A DNA stretch of 32,333 nucleotides from Gammaproteobacteria bacterium (GTDB lineage: Bacteria; Pseudomonadota; Gammaproteobacteria; Arenicellales; Arenicellaceae): contig JAFMHC010000028.1 of assembly GCA_017854775.1 (NCBI GenBank), positions 1 to 32,333 on the forward strand, given 5' to 3'. This document shows, one piece after another, positions 1 through 7,077 of the stretch. Below the pieces are notes generated by a model. It had not been told where the DNA came from. It did not search any database and worked only from the letters and a program-made list of their open reading frames with translations. The translations under genes were made by a program, and so were the position numbers. How positions within the stretch are numbered: the stretch's first letter is position 1; each line of letters starts with the position of its first letter.

Positions 1-220
1 TGAAGCTGTCATAGTTTAACGGACACTTTAAATGAGAGACAATAGTCGCTCAGGAGTATCCCAATGACAAGTAAACGAAGACCCTATGAAACTTACCCTA
101 AAGAGTTCAAGCTCGAGGCGATACGCATGATGGAAACATCAGATCGCCCAGCCTCTGAAATTGCGGCTGAACTTGGAATCCGTCGAAACCTGCTTTATAA
201 ATGGAAGGAGCAGCCTCAAA
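1..220 (+). mobile_element. Left-end remnant of an IS3-type insertion sequence
   Basis: This is the left part of an insertion sequence: a terminal segment starting TGAAGCTGTCATAG, a leader of about 60 bases, then the first codons of an orfA-type transposase. A diverged second copy of the first 67 bases lies at 3654-3720, so this is a real terminal module and not random upstream DNA. Homology to orfA stops at about position 215, where an unrelated hairpin and a membrane-protein gene follow. No orfB and no right end are visible, so the element is dead here unless it continues leftward outside the window, which its orientation makes unlikely. Confidence 0.6.
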
Positions 221-261
221 ACTTGGGGTCACAAGACTTGACCCCATTTGTGCGCTGTTGA
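64..261 (+). pseudogene. Truncated IS3-family transposase OrfA (HTH part)
   Basis: The product would be the DNA-binding OrfA subunit of an IS3/IS911-type transposase. Residues 1-50 carry the typical start (YPKEFKLEAIRM), the helix-turn-helix (ASEIAAELGIRRNLLYKWK) and then break off just after KWKEQ. The last 15 residues are read from unrelated DNA that includes the hairpin at 224-246, and the frame closes at 65 residues, whereas OrfA is usually about 90-100. A ribosome binding site (CAGGAGT, 51-57) precedes the ATG. The truncation and the absence of orfB argue for a non-functional fragment. Confidence 0.75.
224..246. repeat. REP-like hairpin TGGGGTCA-loop-TGACCCCA
   Basis: This is a perfect 8-bp inverted repeat (224-231 with 239-246) around a 7-base loop, placed exactly where transposase homology ends. 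The 3' arm with its flank (AAGACTTGACCCC) resembles the sequence at the end of the transposase remnant at 8240-8407 (AAGACTTGGTCC). I infer a relation to REP elements mobilised by RayT-type enzymes, but only two partial copies are seen here. Confidence 0.5.
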
Positions 262-716
262 TGTTGCTAGGAAATTTTCCATCAATAGGGAGTGTTGCTC
301 TTCAGCCCGAGTATCGGTCGTCAGGCGGTTTTTTTAAAAATACAGAGCTTAATTTACTCAAGGGTTCTCGAGAAACAATAAGAAACGAAGCAGTTTTTTT
401 TGAAGAATTGTCTAAGTATTCACTAACAGCATTAAAGCATGTTCAGTATCGATTCAATGCTGTGAGTGAAAAAGGAAATTCTATGATTGGTTTGGTTGTT
501 GGTTTTATTGGTAAAACAGGAATAATTCCAGCTGTCGCGTTAATAATCCTCGCGATTTTTAATGTTGGCGAGAAAACAGGCTTCTCAGCTCTTGGGTACC
601 TAGCCTTTTCTGCAGTAGTAATGTACTTGCTTATGTTTAGATTGATGTTGGTTGTTATTCAATATAAATCTTATAGCAATATATTAAATTTTCACCTTGA
701 GAATTATCGTAAATAA
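261..716 (+). CDS. Two-helix membrane protein, probably 5'-truncated
   Basis: The family is not recognised. The frame is open from 201, but the first 20 codons are read through the IS remnant and hairpin, so the ATG at 261 is taken as the first plausible native start. It has no clear ribosome binding site. The 151-residue product has a soluble, charged N-terminal part (residues 20-70), two hydrophobic segments (about 72-93 and 103-125, the second rich in Met/Leu/Val), and a short basic tail. It ends just before the stem-loop at 753-778. The missing ribosome binding site and the abrupt junction suggest that the original 5' end was lost when mobile DNA landed, so expression is doubtful. Confidence 0.5.
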   Translation: MLLGNFPSIGSVALQPEYRSSGGFFKNTELNLLKGSRETIRNEAVFFEELSKYSLTALKHVQYRFNAVSEKGNSMIGLVVGFIGKTGIIPAVALIILAIFNVGEKTGFSALGYLAFSAVVMYLLMFRLMLVVIQYKSYSNILNFHLENYRK

Positions 717-752
717 AAAGAGGATAACCAAGGTAGACAGCCACACACACAA

Positions 753-778
753 GCTGGGACACACATATATGTCCCAGC
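753..778. terminator. Stem-loop between convergent genes
   Basis: GCTGGGACA (753-761) pairs perfectly with TGTCCCAGC (770-778) around an 8-base AT-rich loop. It lies downstream of the plus-strand membrane protein and beyond the end of the minus-strand DUF2237 gene. There is no U-run on either side, so it may stabilise a 3' end rather than terminate by itself. The GCTGGGACA arm also resembles the left end of the dispersed repeat found further on. Nothing else convincing lies between 717 and 989. Confidence 0.4.
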
Positions 779-989
779 AAGCACCTTTAGAGGAAGACAT
801 CTCCAATGAAATAACGCTGAATGCGATAAAATTCGAGGTCGAGTCAGTTCAAGCAAGGGAGAGATGCTTCTGGAGTGGCTCTGAAGTTTATTCTTCTGCA
901 AGAGTCGCCCCCCTTAGCGTGATAGCCTGTTTGATTTGCACATAAAAACTAAACAGGAGGTAATCAGAACCCTAGCTTCTAAGCAAGAG

Positions 990-1364
990 CTAATTCAGAT
1001 CTGCAGCATGTTGTCTCAATATCGCCATAGGCACTGTCTCAAGTGCCCGTTTGTGAGTGCGGGTTAAAAAGACCTTTGGTGCCATCCCTTTGTTGTACGC
1101 TTGTAGCCAGCGTGACGCGCACAAGCACCATCGATCACCTGGCTTGAGGCCCGAGAATCCAAACTCGGGCCTAGGTGTGCTGAGATCATTGCCAGCTGAT
1201 GCAGAGTACTGCAAGTATTCCTTAGTTACCTGGACACAAATTGTATGAGAGCCGGCGTCCGAGCTGTTTGTGTTGCAGCATCCGTCGCGAAAGAACCCGG
1301 TTAGAGGGTCGTTACTACACGACAGTAAGGATTCGTTAAAAACATTAAGCGACTCATCAATCAT
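990..1364 (-). CDS. DUF2237 family protein
   Basis: This is a 124-residue soluble protein of the DUF2237 family, whose biochemical role is unknown. Hallmarks of the family run through the whole chain: LNVFNESLLSCSNDPLTGFF near the start, the DGCCNT motif, GSHTICVQVT, GNDLSTPRPEFGF and GLKPGDRWCLCASRWLQAY. The conserved Cys residues suggest a metal or redox role, but that is inference. The length matches the family, so the gene looks intact. The ATG at 1364 is preceded on its strand by GGGGA at suitable spacing. It is the only well-preserved gene in the first 1.8 kb, lies alone and points back toward the IS debris. Confidence 0.88.
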   Translation of the reverse strand: MIDESLNVFNESLLSCSNDPLTGFFRDGCCNTNSSDAGSHTICVQVTKEYLQYSASAGNDLSTPRPEFGFSGLKPGDRWCLCASRWLQAYNKGMAPKVFLTRTHKRALETVPMAILRQHAADLN

Positions 1365-1671
1365 AAATTCCCCATAGTAAACTTCTGTGCGGCGCTGTCG
1401 ACGTTAGGTGTTGAACGCATAAATGCTGGTGTACGCGCTAATTATTGCTGCATACTGATTTTAATCTTGATCTAATATTTAGAGTTTACCTGAAGCTGGC
1501 ATAGCAAGTAACCGCATTTAGTCTGGGATTCATTAAGTCATTCATACGAGTGGGATGCTCATCAAAATGAGTTTCTGCCTGAGATTCTAAAGGTCATGGC
1601 TAAGCGAAATGCAGCTGTTTTGTTGCTAGGCAGTGGGCTCTTAAACCGAAAGAACACTGTTCTTAATGCAA
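1365..1671. other. Intergenic region with a weak IS-end relic
   Basis: No coding region is convincing here. At 1491-1516 the sequence TGAAGCTGGCATAG repeats the first 14 bases of the IS left end at position 1 with one change, and a looser match follows (TAAC, then CATTTA). It may be a third, badly worn copy of that end. The part next to 1364 must hold the promoter of the DUF2237 gene, but no clear -35/-10 pair stands out. Confidence 0.35.
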
Positions 1672-1727
1672 CGAAGCTGGGCACCTATTGCTAGCGCTAT
1701 GAAGTGCGGAGGACAGACCAGTGTGTA
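1672..1727 (+). repeat. Dispersed repeat, degenerate short copy
   Basis: It starts ACGAAGCTGGGCACC and TATTGCTAGCGCTATG, matching the left half of the other copies (especially 7445-7521, which also has TTGCTAGCGCTAT). It ends with CAGTGTGTAATGAATAG, a worn form of the right end. It is about 20 bases shorter than a full copy because of an internal loss. It marks the left edge of the repeat array, upstream of the first DUF4920 gene. Confidence 0.5.
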
Positions 1728-1843
1728 ATGAATAGACCACGGAAGAATCAAATCGGTCGGCCCCCTTGATTATTTGGCATCACCATATTAAATAATTCAA
1801 TCATGCTAAACTTAAATGAATTTCTATGAGCTCGGGCTTCAAA

Positions 1844-2326
1844 ATGATTAACAAAGTCATACTGTTTTTTACTCTTTCTATTATTGCTCTTAGCACGGCC
1901 AACGCTGACGTAATTCGCCTCTCGAAGCCAGTGCAAAAAGACGCGACGAGTGAGACTTATGGCGAGCCGTTGTCAACGATGCCTCAAGCAGTGGAGTTGA
2001 AAATGCTTTTGACATCACCAGAAGAGCATCTTGATAAATCATTTTCAGTAACCACTCAAGTGGCTAAAGTTTGTCAGAAAAAAGGCTGTTTCTTTATTGC
2101 ACAAGCGGGTTCAGAAACAATCCGAGTGGCTTTCAAGGACTATGGATTTTTTGTACCCACTGATATTGGCGGCAAGACAGTCACGCTTGTGGGTGAGTTG
2201 ATTGCGCATCAACGCACAGCGAAGCAAGCTAAACATCTCTCCAAAGATTTAGGCGAAAACAGTACTCTAGAAAGCGGCTTTACATACGAAATAGTGGCAA
2301 CTTCGGTACGCGTTCCGATTTACTAA
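1844..2326 (+). CDS. DUF4920 family exported protein (copy 1)
   Basis: This is a 160-residue periplasmic protein with a Sec signal peptide (about residues 1-20, ending STANA). The DUF4920 core contains YGEPL, the Cys pair in VCQKKGCFF, RVAFKDYGFFVP and the GK-TLVGEL segment. Members are small, OB-like secreted proteins with no assigned reaction. The two Cys could bind metal or form a disulfide. The frame is open from 1826, but the ATG at 1844 is chosen because the paralogue at 18372 starts at the same residue. The two proteins differ at about 18 of 160 positions. Homology between the loci extends into upstream DNA (from about 1780) and a little past the stop. A dispersed repeat follows at 2382. 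Confidence 0.85.
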   Translation: MINKVILFFTLSIIALSTANADVIRLSKPVQKDATSETYGEPLSTMPQAVELKMLLTSPEEHLDKSFSVTTQVAKVCQKKGCFFIAQAGSETIRVAFKDYGFFVPTDIGGKTVTLVGELIAHQRTAKQAKHLSKDLGENSTLESGFTYEIVATSVRVPIY

Positions 2327-2381
2327 GTCGTGATTAAACGGGGGTAGGCCGCATGCAACCTATTCAAACTATTAATAGCAG

Positions 2382-2458
2382 CCAAGTTTGGCATCCATAA
2401 CTAGCTTCAATAAAGATCAAAGAGTTTGCGTTGTTCTAAATGTGCATGCTCGAGTAAC
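2382..2458 (+). repeat. Dispersed 77-bp repeat, full length
   Basis: The left end is CCAAGTTTGGCATCCATAAC, a worn CTAAGCTGGACACCCATAAC. The middle TAGCTTCAATAAAGATCAAAG matches other copies closely. The right end ATGTGCATGCTCGAGTAAC aligns with ATGTGGGTGCCCAAGTAAG at 14786-14804. It lies between the DUF4920 gene and the TonB-C gene, in the same orientation as both. Confidence 0.7.
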
Positions 2459-2491
2459 AACGATAGCCGTCATTAAAAAACAATAAAGTAG

Positions 2492-3598
2492 ATGAATCAT
2501 ATTATTAAGAGTTTAATCATTGGCTTAATGACCGCATATTTAAGCCAACCGTCTCTCGCAGAAGATCAAGACAATTTGCAGTTAGCGCCTAAAATTCCTT
2601 CTGGTTTAACTAGTGGTAGGCTCATGAAATTAGATACTGAGCTAGGTTATCACCCGCCGAAACCAATTCATAGATCGCCCCCGATTTACCCCATAAGGCA
2701 ACGCAAAAAAACTCAAGAAGGCATGGTTGTTGTTAAGTTTATGGTTGATGAAGAAGGTAAAGTATTTGAGCCTATCGTAATAGAGTCAACCCATTCAGCA
2801 TTTGAGGGCCCTGCTCTTGACGCTGTATTGAAATATCAATACGAAGCGGCACATATAGATGGTAAACCGCTCAAGTCAGTAACCAGCATCCGACTTGTAT
2901 TTAGCATGCAAGATTCTGAAGATGCCGCAGGTCGAAAATTTATCAGCATATATAAAAAAGCGGATAAGGGTATGAACGCTGAGAATCCTGACCAGCAAGA
3001 GCTTAGGAGTGATCTCGACAGGTTGGCCAATGCAAAATATCTTACTAATTATGGTTTAGCCTATCTGTCTATGTTGGAGTACCGATATGCGACTAAGTTC
3101 TTGAGTAAGCAAGAGCAATTGAAATCGTTACGTAAGTTGCTTTTGTTTCAAAACCGTATTGAGAAAGATCGACAATTTCTTGATGAAGCTGCAATCCACT
3201 CTATTAGAATGAACATACTTCAGCTTCTGATCGAGCTTGGATATTATGGAGAGGCCCGAAGCAATTTTTACTGGTTGAATAAGGAGATTCCTAGTGCCGC
3301 TGAACCATTCAATGATGCTATGACGCAAGTGCGAGAAATACTTAGCGGCGATGATGCAATTATGAGATCAGTTGAGCTAAGCGATCGAGGTTATGAATAT
3401 CACGATCTTACTAAGAGAAACTTTGAAATAGATGTAGTTGAGGGTGGAATAGAAAAGCTTAATTTTTATTGCACTCGGAGCTTCGGCACCATGGCGTTCA
3501 GCCCCGATAGTAGCTACCGTGTGCCTGAGAGTTGGGGTGCGTGTGACTTACTAGTGGTAGGTCGCCCCAAAACCAAAGCCAAGTTGTATCAATTTTGA
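2492..3598 (+). CDS. Exported protein with TonB C-terminal domain
   Basis: This 368-residue protein has a signal peptide (about 1-23, ending LSQPSLA). A TonB_C-type domain spans about residues 55-140: PPIYPIRQRKKTQEGMVVV, then FMVDEEGKV, FEGPALDAVLKYQYEAA, and the closing SIRLVFSM strand. The remaining 220 residues are mostly helical and may be TPR-like, with no motif I can name. The TonB domain is normally the C-terminal end of an inner-membrane energy transducer. Here it lies near the N-terminus after a cleavable-looking signal, so a role in energising outer-membrane receptors is doubtful and a periplasmic binding or scaffold role is as likely. The ribosome binding site is weak. No ExbB or ExbD gene is nearby. 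Confidence 0.75.
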   Translation: MNHIIKSLIIGLMTAYLSQPSLAEDQDNLQLAPKIPSGLTSGRLMKLDTELGYHPPKPIHRSPPIYPIRQRKKTQEGMVVVKFMVDEEGKVFEPIVIESTHSAFEGPALDAVLKYQYEAAHIDGKPLKSVTSIRLVFSMQDSEDAAGRKFISIYKKADKGMNAENPDQQELRSDLDRLANAKYLTNYGLAYLSMLEYRYATKFLSKQEQLKSLRKLLLFQNRIEKDRQFLDEAAIHSIRMNILQLLIELGYYGEARSNFYWLNKEIPSAAEPFNDAMTQVREILSGDDAIMRSVELSDRGYEYHDLTKRNFEIDVVEGGIEKLNFYCTRSFGTMAFSPDSSYRVPESWGACDLLVVGRPKTKAKLYQF

Positions 3599-3653
3599 TG
3601 AGCAACTGTGGCCAGCAAACAAGTTCATTAGACAAGCAAAAGCCAGTTCAATT

Positions 3654-3720
3654 TGAAGCTGTAATACTTTAACCAACACTTTATGTGAGAGACAAGGAGC
3701 ACTCAGAAGTACTCAAACGC
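3654..3720 (+). mobile_element. Second relic of the IS left end
   Basis: These 67 bases align nearly end to end with positions 1-68: TGAAGCTGT, ACTTTAAC, ACACTTTA, GAGAGACAA and GCACTCAGAAGTA are shared with few changes and a one-base gap. The orfA start codon and coding region are missing. It is a solo end or the stub of a deleted element, lying between the TonB-C gene and the next exported protein. Confidence 0.65.
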
Positions 3721-3819
3721 CCTAGGTAAGAAAGCCGTTAAATATAGGCTCGCACACAGCAAATAAACTAATACCCAACCCACAACTAACCACCCATCAA
3801 AATAACCGGAGATTACCCA

Positions 3820-4332
3820 ATGAAAAAAATCATTACCCTACTCGTCGCTGGCTCAATATCATTTTCAGCAACCGCTCAACAAGAAAGCATTCTAATGACA
3901 AAGCAACAGTTTTTGCAAACCTATGAAAACATGCTGAATCAGGCTGAAGAGTATGCTCAAAAAGGCAGTTCTATGTCCGACGAAATGATGAAAAAGAAGA
4001 TGTCTGCTGAAGATTACAGTAGGTACAAAGACGAAGAAAAAGAATTTGAAAAACAGCACAACAAGGAACTGGCAAAATGCATCGGCATTGCACCAGAGAA
4101 ATTGGCTAAAGCAAAAGATTCGTTTAAGCCAAAAGCTATGCTTGTGGTAATGAAGCAGTGCTCATCAAAGATTCCAGAGTCTTTTAATATGACGTCACTG
4201 GATTTCACTGAAGAGCCGGCACTTGCAGACTTCAGCGACTGTACCCAAGAAATTATGACTAAACAGACTGGTATCCCAGTTGCTAAGTACGAGAAGTGTG
4301 ATGCTGAGCTGTCAGGCGACAACGATTACTAA
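3820..4332 (+). CDS. Exported protein of unknown function, helical
   Basis: The family is not recognised. The 170-residue product has a short signal peptide (MKKIITLLVAG, cleavage near SATA-QQ at about residue 19). It is followed by a charged helical region rich in Met, Lys and Glu (residues 40-85) and a C-terminal half with four Cys residues (in LAKCIG, MKQCSS, SDCTQE and EKCDAE), likely two disulfides in the periplasm. A good ribosome binding site (CGGAGA) precedes the ATG. A dispersed repeat begins about 45 bases after the stop. The gene stands alone, which suggests its own promoter in 3721-3810. Confidence 0.7.
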   Translation: MKKIITLLVAGSISFSATAQQESILMTKQQFLQTYENMLNQAEEYAQKGSSMSDEMMKKKMSAEDYSRYKDEEKEFEKQHNKELAKCIGIAPEKLAKAKDSFKPKAMLVVMKQCSSKIPESFNMTSLDFTEEPALADFSDCTQEIMTKQTGIPVAKYEKCDAELSGDNDY

Positions 4333-4377
4333 GTAAACATCAATTAATTTGGTCCCTCATTTCATGTAAATTGGTGA

Positions 4378-4455
4378 CTAAGCTGGACACCCATAACTAG
4401 CTTCGATATAGATCAAAAAGTTGGGAAATAACGGGGGCAGGCATGTCAAGAAGCA
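4378..4455 (+). repeat. Dispersed repeat with well-preserved left half
   Basis: The left end CTAAGCTGGACACCCATAAC and the middle TAGCTTCGATATAGATCAAA agree with the consensus. The right half is worn: only GCATGTCAAGAAGC recalls the right end. The 14-mer TCGATATAGATCAA at 4403-4416 has the GAT-N4-ATC core of an FNR/CRP-family site. The copy sits 45 bases after one gene and about 90 before the next. Confidence 0.7.
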
Positions 4456-4543
4456 AGACTTATCATGCCTGGCCCTCGGCCGCGCAAAAGACGCGACCCG
4501 GTTTTAAAGACGTGATAAACAATCGCAGCTCGAGAGAACATGC

Positions 4544-5239
4544 ATGAATAAACCTTTCTGTAAAATATTTTTACTAGTGGCAACACTATTATCTTCTTTA
4601 GCTTTGGCGGAAGAGGATAGAAAACCGCCCGCGTTGTATCGTCCTTCTTTTGTGGTTTTTGATGGAGTCGCTAGCGCTGGAACAGCATTCGTTATTGAGC
4701 ATGATAAGAAATATTATGCTGTAACTGCCCAGCATTTAATTGGTACGGCTGGAGGCCTAAATAAGGACTATTTAGGAAAAGATATGATGACGAAGTTTAA
4801 AAAAGTAACTTATGATCCCGTGTATTCAGGTTATAAGAAGCTTACAAGCGTGACGTTTATTCCAATTAAAAATGCTGAGCCAATCTCGGACAAAACCGCT
4901 AAATATGATATTTTCATTTCGCCAGTGAATACCTTGGATTCAATGCCGTTAACTCTCGCGAAGAGTTCGCTTAAGGTAGGTGATCGAGTAATGCTATATG
5001 CAATAGTTGCGAGTTCAGAAGAGGTCATGCATTTGGCTACAGTTACGAATATTACTGAAGATGAGCTGGTGTATGTATTTGACGACAAAACCATCAACTT
5101 AAGGGCTACAAGTGGTGCTCCAGTCATAAATGCTAAATATCAAGTTGTTGGTATTAACTTAGCTGGCGGCGAAATGGATGATGGTAGTGTTGTAGGGTGG
5201 GCAAATCCACACGGCTCTATCTTAAAACACTTGCCGTAG
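4544..5239 (+). CDS. Exported trypsin-like serine protease
   Basis: This 231-residue protein has a signal peptide (about 1-22, ending LALA). The rest fits a compact chymotrypsin-fold peptidase: GTAFVIEHDKKYYAVTAQHL places the catalytic His at about residue 64, KYDIFIS gives the Asp at about 122, and ATSGAPV gives the Ser at about 190. The usual GNSGG/GDSGG around the Ser is replaced by ATSGAP, as in some trypsin-2-like families. A typical closing segment (VVGINLAGG) follows. It is probably active in the periplasm, or is a degraded homologue with a structural role. The substrate is unknown. GAGAG lies shortly upstream of the ATG. No repeat separates it from the next gene. Confidence 0.75.
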   Translation: MNKPFCKIFLLVATLLSSLALAEEDRKPPALYRPSFVVFDGVASAGTAFVIEHDKKYYAVTAQHLIGTAGGLNKDYLGKDMMTKFKKVTYDPVYSGYKKLTSVTFIPIKNAEPISDKTAKYDIFISPVNTLDSMPLTLAKSSLKVGDRVMLYAIVASSEEVMHLATVTNITEDELVYVFDDKTINLRATSGAPVINAKYQVVGINLAGGEMDDGSVVGWANPHGSILKHLP

Positions 5240-5335
5240 AGACTAATAACAATCATTGTTGAAAATACTAGTAGGTTAGGTTGAGGCTTTTAGTGAAAAA
5301 TGTTTCTATGTTTTTTTTAGTAATTTAGGGAAGAA

Positions 5336-5929
5336 ATGCGGAAACCAATTATATTGTTCTTAGCCATGTTATTGCTCTCTGCTAGCTCGGCTCAGGCTGG
5401 GCTTTTAGATTTAATCCGAAAGTTTGATCCCACATATCTGCGCTCGGTTGATGTAACGGTAAAACTGTCGAGTGAAAAGGATTTGGCCTTCGACGTTCAA
5501 GTTAATAAGGAGTCTTTAGAGACCCGACCCTACTGGGTAGAGGTCAATGCGCCGATACAGAAATCGAAGAAGCATGTGGACGTGACTAATCAGTTTTCAG
5601 TTTGGAACGGTAAGCACTCTGATCTTCATAAATTAAAGTTTAAGGCGGGCGACAAGTTTGAGTTGGATATCACGCCAAACTTTGCGACTTACTGTGCTTA
5701 TATATTTAGCCTGCAAGTTCCGCTTTATGAGGGGATGGTTTCTGACTATAGAATTGACGAGGGTTGTGAGTTGCAAATCTATTTCTCAGGCCCGGGAATT
5801 AAATCTTTGATCACACAAACGCCTTTCCATTGTGGGCTCCTAATGGATAGCCTTGAGCAAGTAGAAGGTGATTGGTATGAAAATAACGAGCTAGAGAGCC
5901 TACCTTTTAGCTGCAGGCAGGTTCTGTAG
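5336..5929 (+). CDS. Exported protein of unknown function
   Basis: The family is not recognised. The 197-residue product has a clear signal peptide (about 1-21, ending SSAQA). A mature chain follows with predicted beta strands and six Cys residues in the C-terminal half (TYCAYIF, EGCELQI, FHCGLL and FSCRQV among them), suggesting a disulfide-stabilised periplasmic fold. A strong ribosome binding site (AGGGAAG, 5327-5333) sits 2 bases before the ATG. The gene follows the protease by 96 bases, so the two may be co-transcribed. A dispersed repeat begins within 10 bases of the stop. Confidence 0.7.
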   Translation: MRKPIILFLAMLLLSASSAQAGLLDLIRKFDPTYLRSVDVTVKLSSEKDLAFDVQVNKESLETRPYWVEVNAPIQKSKKHVDVTNQFSVWNGKHSDLHKLKFKAGDKFELDITPNFATYCAYIFSLQVPLYEGMVSDYRIDEGCELQIYFSGPGIKSLITQTPFHCGLLMDSLEQVEGDWYENNELESLPFSCRQVL

Positions 5930-5934
5930 CCGGC

Positions 5935-6032
5935 AACTAAGCGACAAACTAAGCTGGACACCCATAACTAGCATCGATATATCTCAATGAGCCCTTATAG
6001 GCCTGATAATGACTTGGGCGCTACTACTTAAG
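5935..6032 (+). repeat. Dispersed repeat with duplicated left end
   Basis: A partial left end (CAACTAAGC, 5935-5943) is followed directly by a good one (AACTAAGCTGGACACCCATAAC, from 5947). The middle TAGCATCGATATATCTCAATG is recognisable, and the right side ends in a worn CTTGGGCGCTACTACTTAAG. It lies immediately after the stop codon of the preceding gene. Confidence 0.65.
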
Positions 6033-6162
6033 GTTGGCATTATGATCCTTATACTTGCCTTACCGATTAAGTCGAAAAAGGCAATTAGTCGGCCACACTT
6101 CGTAATAAATGAAGAGCTCACCCGTTCATATAGTTAGTTAAAAACACTCCAGAGAAACCAAT

Positions 6163-6903
6163 ATGCGCAAATCAGTTATAAGCAAATTCGTAGTGCTGAC
6201 TTTAATCGCCCTAGTTAATCCAGCGTATGCTGAGCTTACTGAAAGCGAGTTGACGTCATTAAAAACACTGATCGATAGTGACCACCGCTCAGAGAAAGCG
6301 CGAGCAAGAAATAAATATCGCCACCCATTCGAAACACTCAAGTTTTTTGACGTTAAGTCTAACCAAACCGTGGTAGAAATATGGCCCGGCGGTCAAGGTG
6401 GTTGGTATCGAAGCATTCTTGAGCCGTATCTTGCTCAAAGCGGCAACTACATAGCCGTCCGCTCAAAGGACTCATTTCCAAAACCAGTTAGTAAGGTTCC
6501 AGATAATACAGCCGACCGAGTACTTGTATTTCGCGCTCATGGTTTCATGATTTATGATAAGCCTGCACAGCAATACTTTGACGCGATTTATAAAATGCTC
6601 AAACCTGGTGGGGTTTTCGGTATTGTTGATCACCGAGGAGATGAGGCTGTACCACAAGACCCAAAAGGCGTCAGTGGTTATGTTAATCAATCGCATGTAT
6701 TGATGCTTGCCAAGAATGCTGGCTTTAAGCTACTAGCAAGTGCAGAAATAAACGCTAACTCTGCCGATATTAAGGACTACCCTAGAGGTCTATACTCACT
6801 GCCACCGTCATTGAAAGGCTCTTCTTTTAACAAAGAACTTCGTGAAAAAGTACTTAAGATTGGCGAGAGCGACCGCATGACTTTACAGTTTGTTAAGCCT
6901 TAG
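6163..6903 (+). CDS. Exported SAM-dependent methyltransferase (COG4798-like)
   Basis: This is a 246-residue member of the predicted methyltransferase family COG4798, which is unusual in carrying a signal peptide (here about residues 1-23, ending NPAYA). Family landmarks are RARNKYRHPFETLKFFDV, the cofactor-loop segment VVEIWPGGQGGWYRSILEPY, FDAIYKMLKPGGVFGIVDHR, AGFKLLASAEINAN and the closing GESDRMTLQFVKP. The protein appears slightly shorter than its relatives between the YSLPPSL segment and the end. Substrate and methyl donor supply in the periplasm are unknown, so the enzymatic role is inferred. The ribosome binding site is weak. A repeat follows within 10 bases of the stop. Confidence 0.85.
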   Translation: MRKSVISKFVVLTLIALVNPAYAELTESELTSLKTLIDSDHRSEKARARNKYRHPFETLKFFDVKSNQTVVEIWPGGQGGWYRSILEPYLAQSGNYIAVRSKDSFPKPVSKVPDNTADRVLVFRAHGFMIYDKPAQQYFDAIYKMLKPGGVFGIVDHRGDEAVPQDPKGVSGYVNQSHVLMLAKNAGFKLLASAEINANSADIKDYPRGLYSLPPSLKGSSFNKELREKVLKIGESDRMTLQFVKP

Positions 6904-6909
6904 TATCGC

Positions 6910-6960
6910 TATGCTGGACACCCATAACTGGCTTCGATATAGATCAAAGAGTTGGCGTAA
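6910..6960 (+). repeat. Dispersed repeat, left two thirds only
   Basis: ATGCTGGACACCCATAACTG is followed by GCTTCGATATAGATCAAAG and AGTTGGCGTAAC, close to the consensus. The right inverted end is not recognisable after 6960. The 14-mer TCGATATAGATCAA at 6934-6947 is identical to that at 4403-4416. The copy starts only 7 bases after the methyltransferase stop. Confidence 0.7.
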
Positions 6961-7077
6961 CTTGGCTTGCCCCTAGAGCCCAGTGAACGGAGTGAATACC
7001 AGAAAATCGATGGGAACAAATGAACCAATTATTGGGTGACCTCAGCTGATTTTAGTTTAAGTGTATATATGATTAAT

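Noticed and set aside
697-945. Plus-strand open frame of 82 codons
   Set aside because: It has no ribosome binding site and no family features, overlaps the end of the preceding gene and runs through the stem-loop at 753-778.
5248-5260. AACAAT-C-ATTGTT hairpin after the protease gene
   Set aside because: The stem is six AT-rich pairs without a U-run, too weak to call a terminator.
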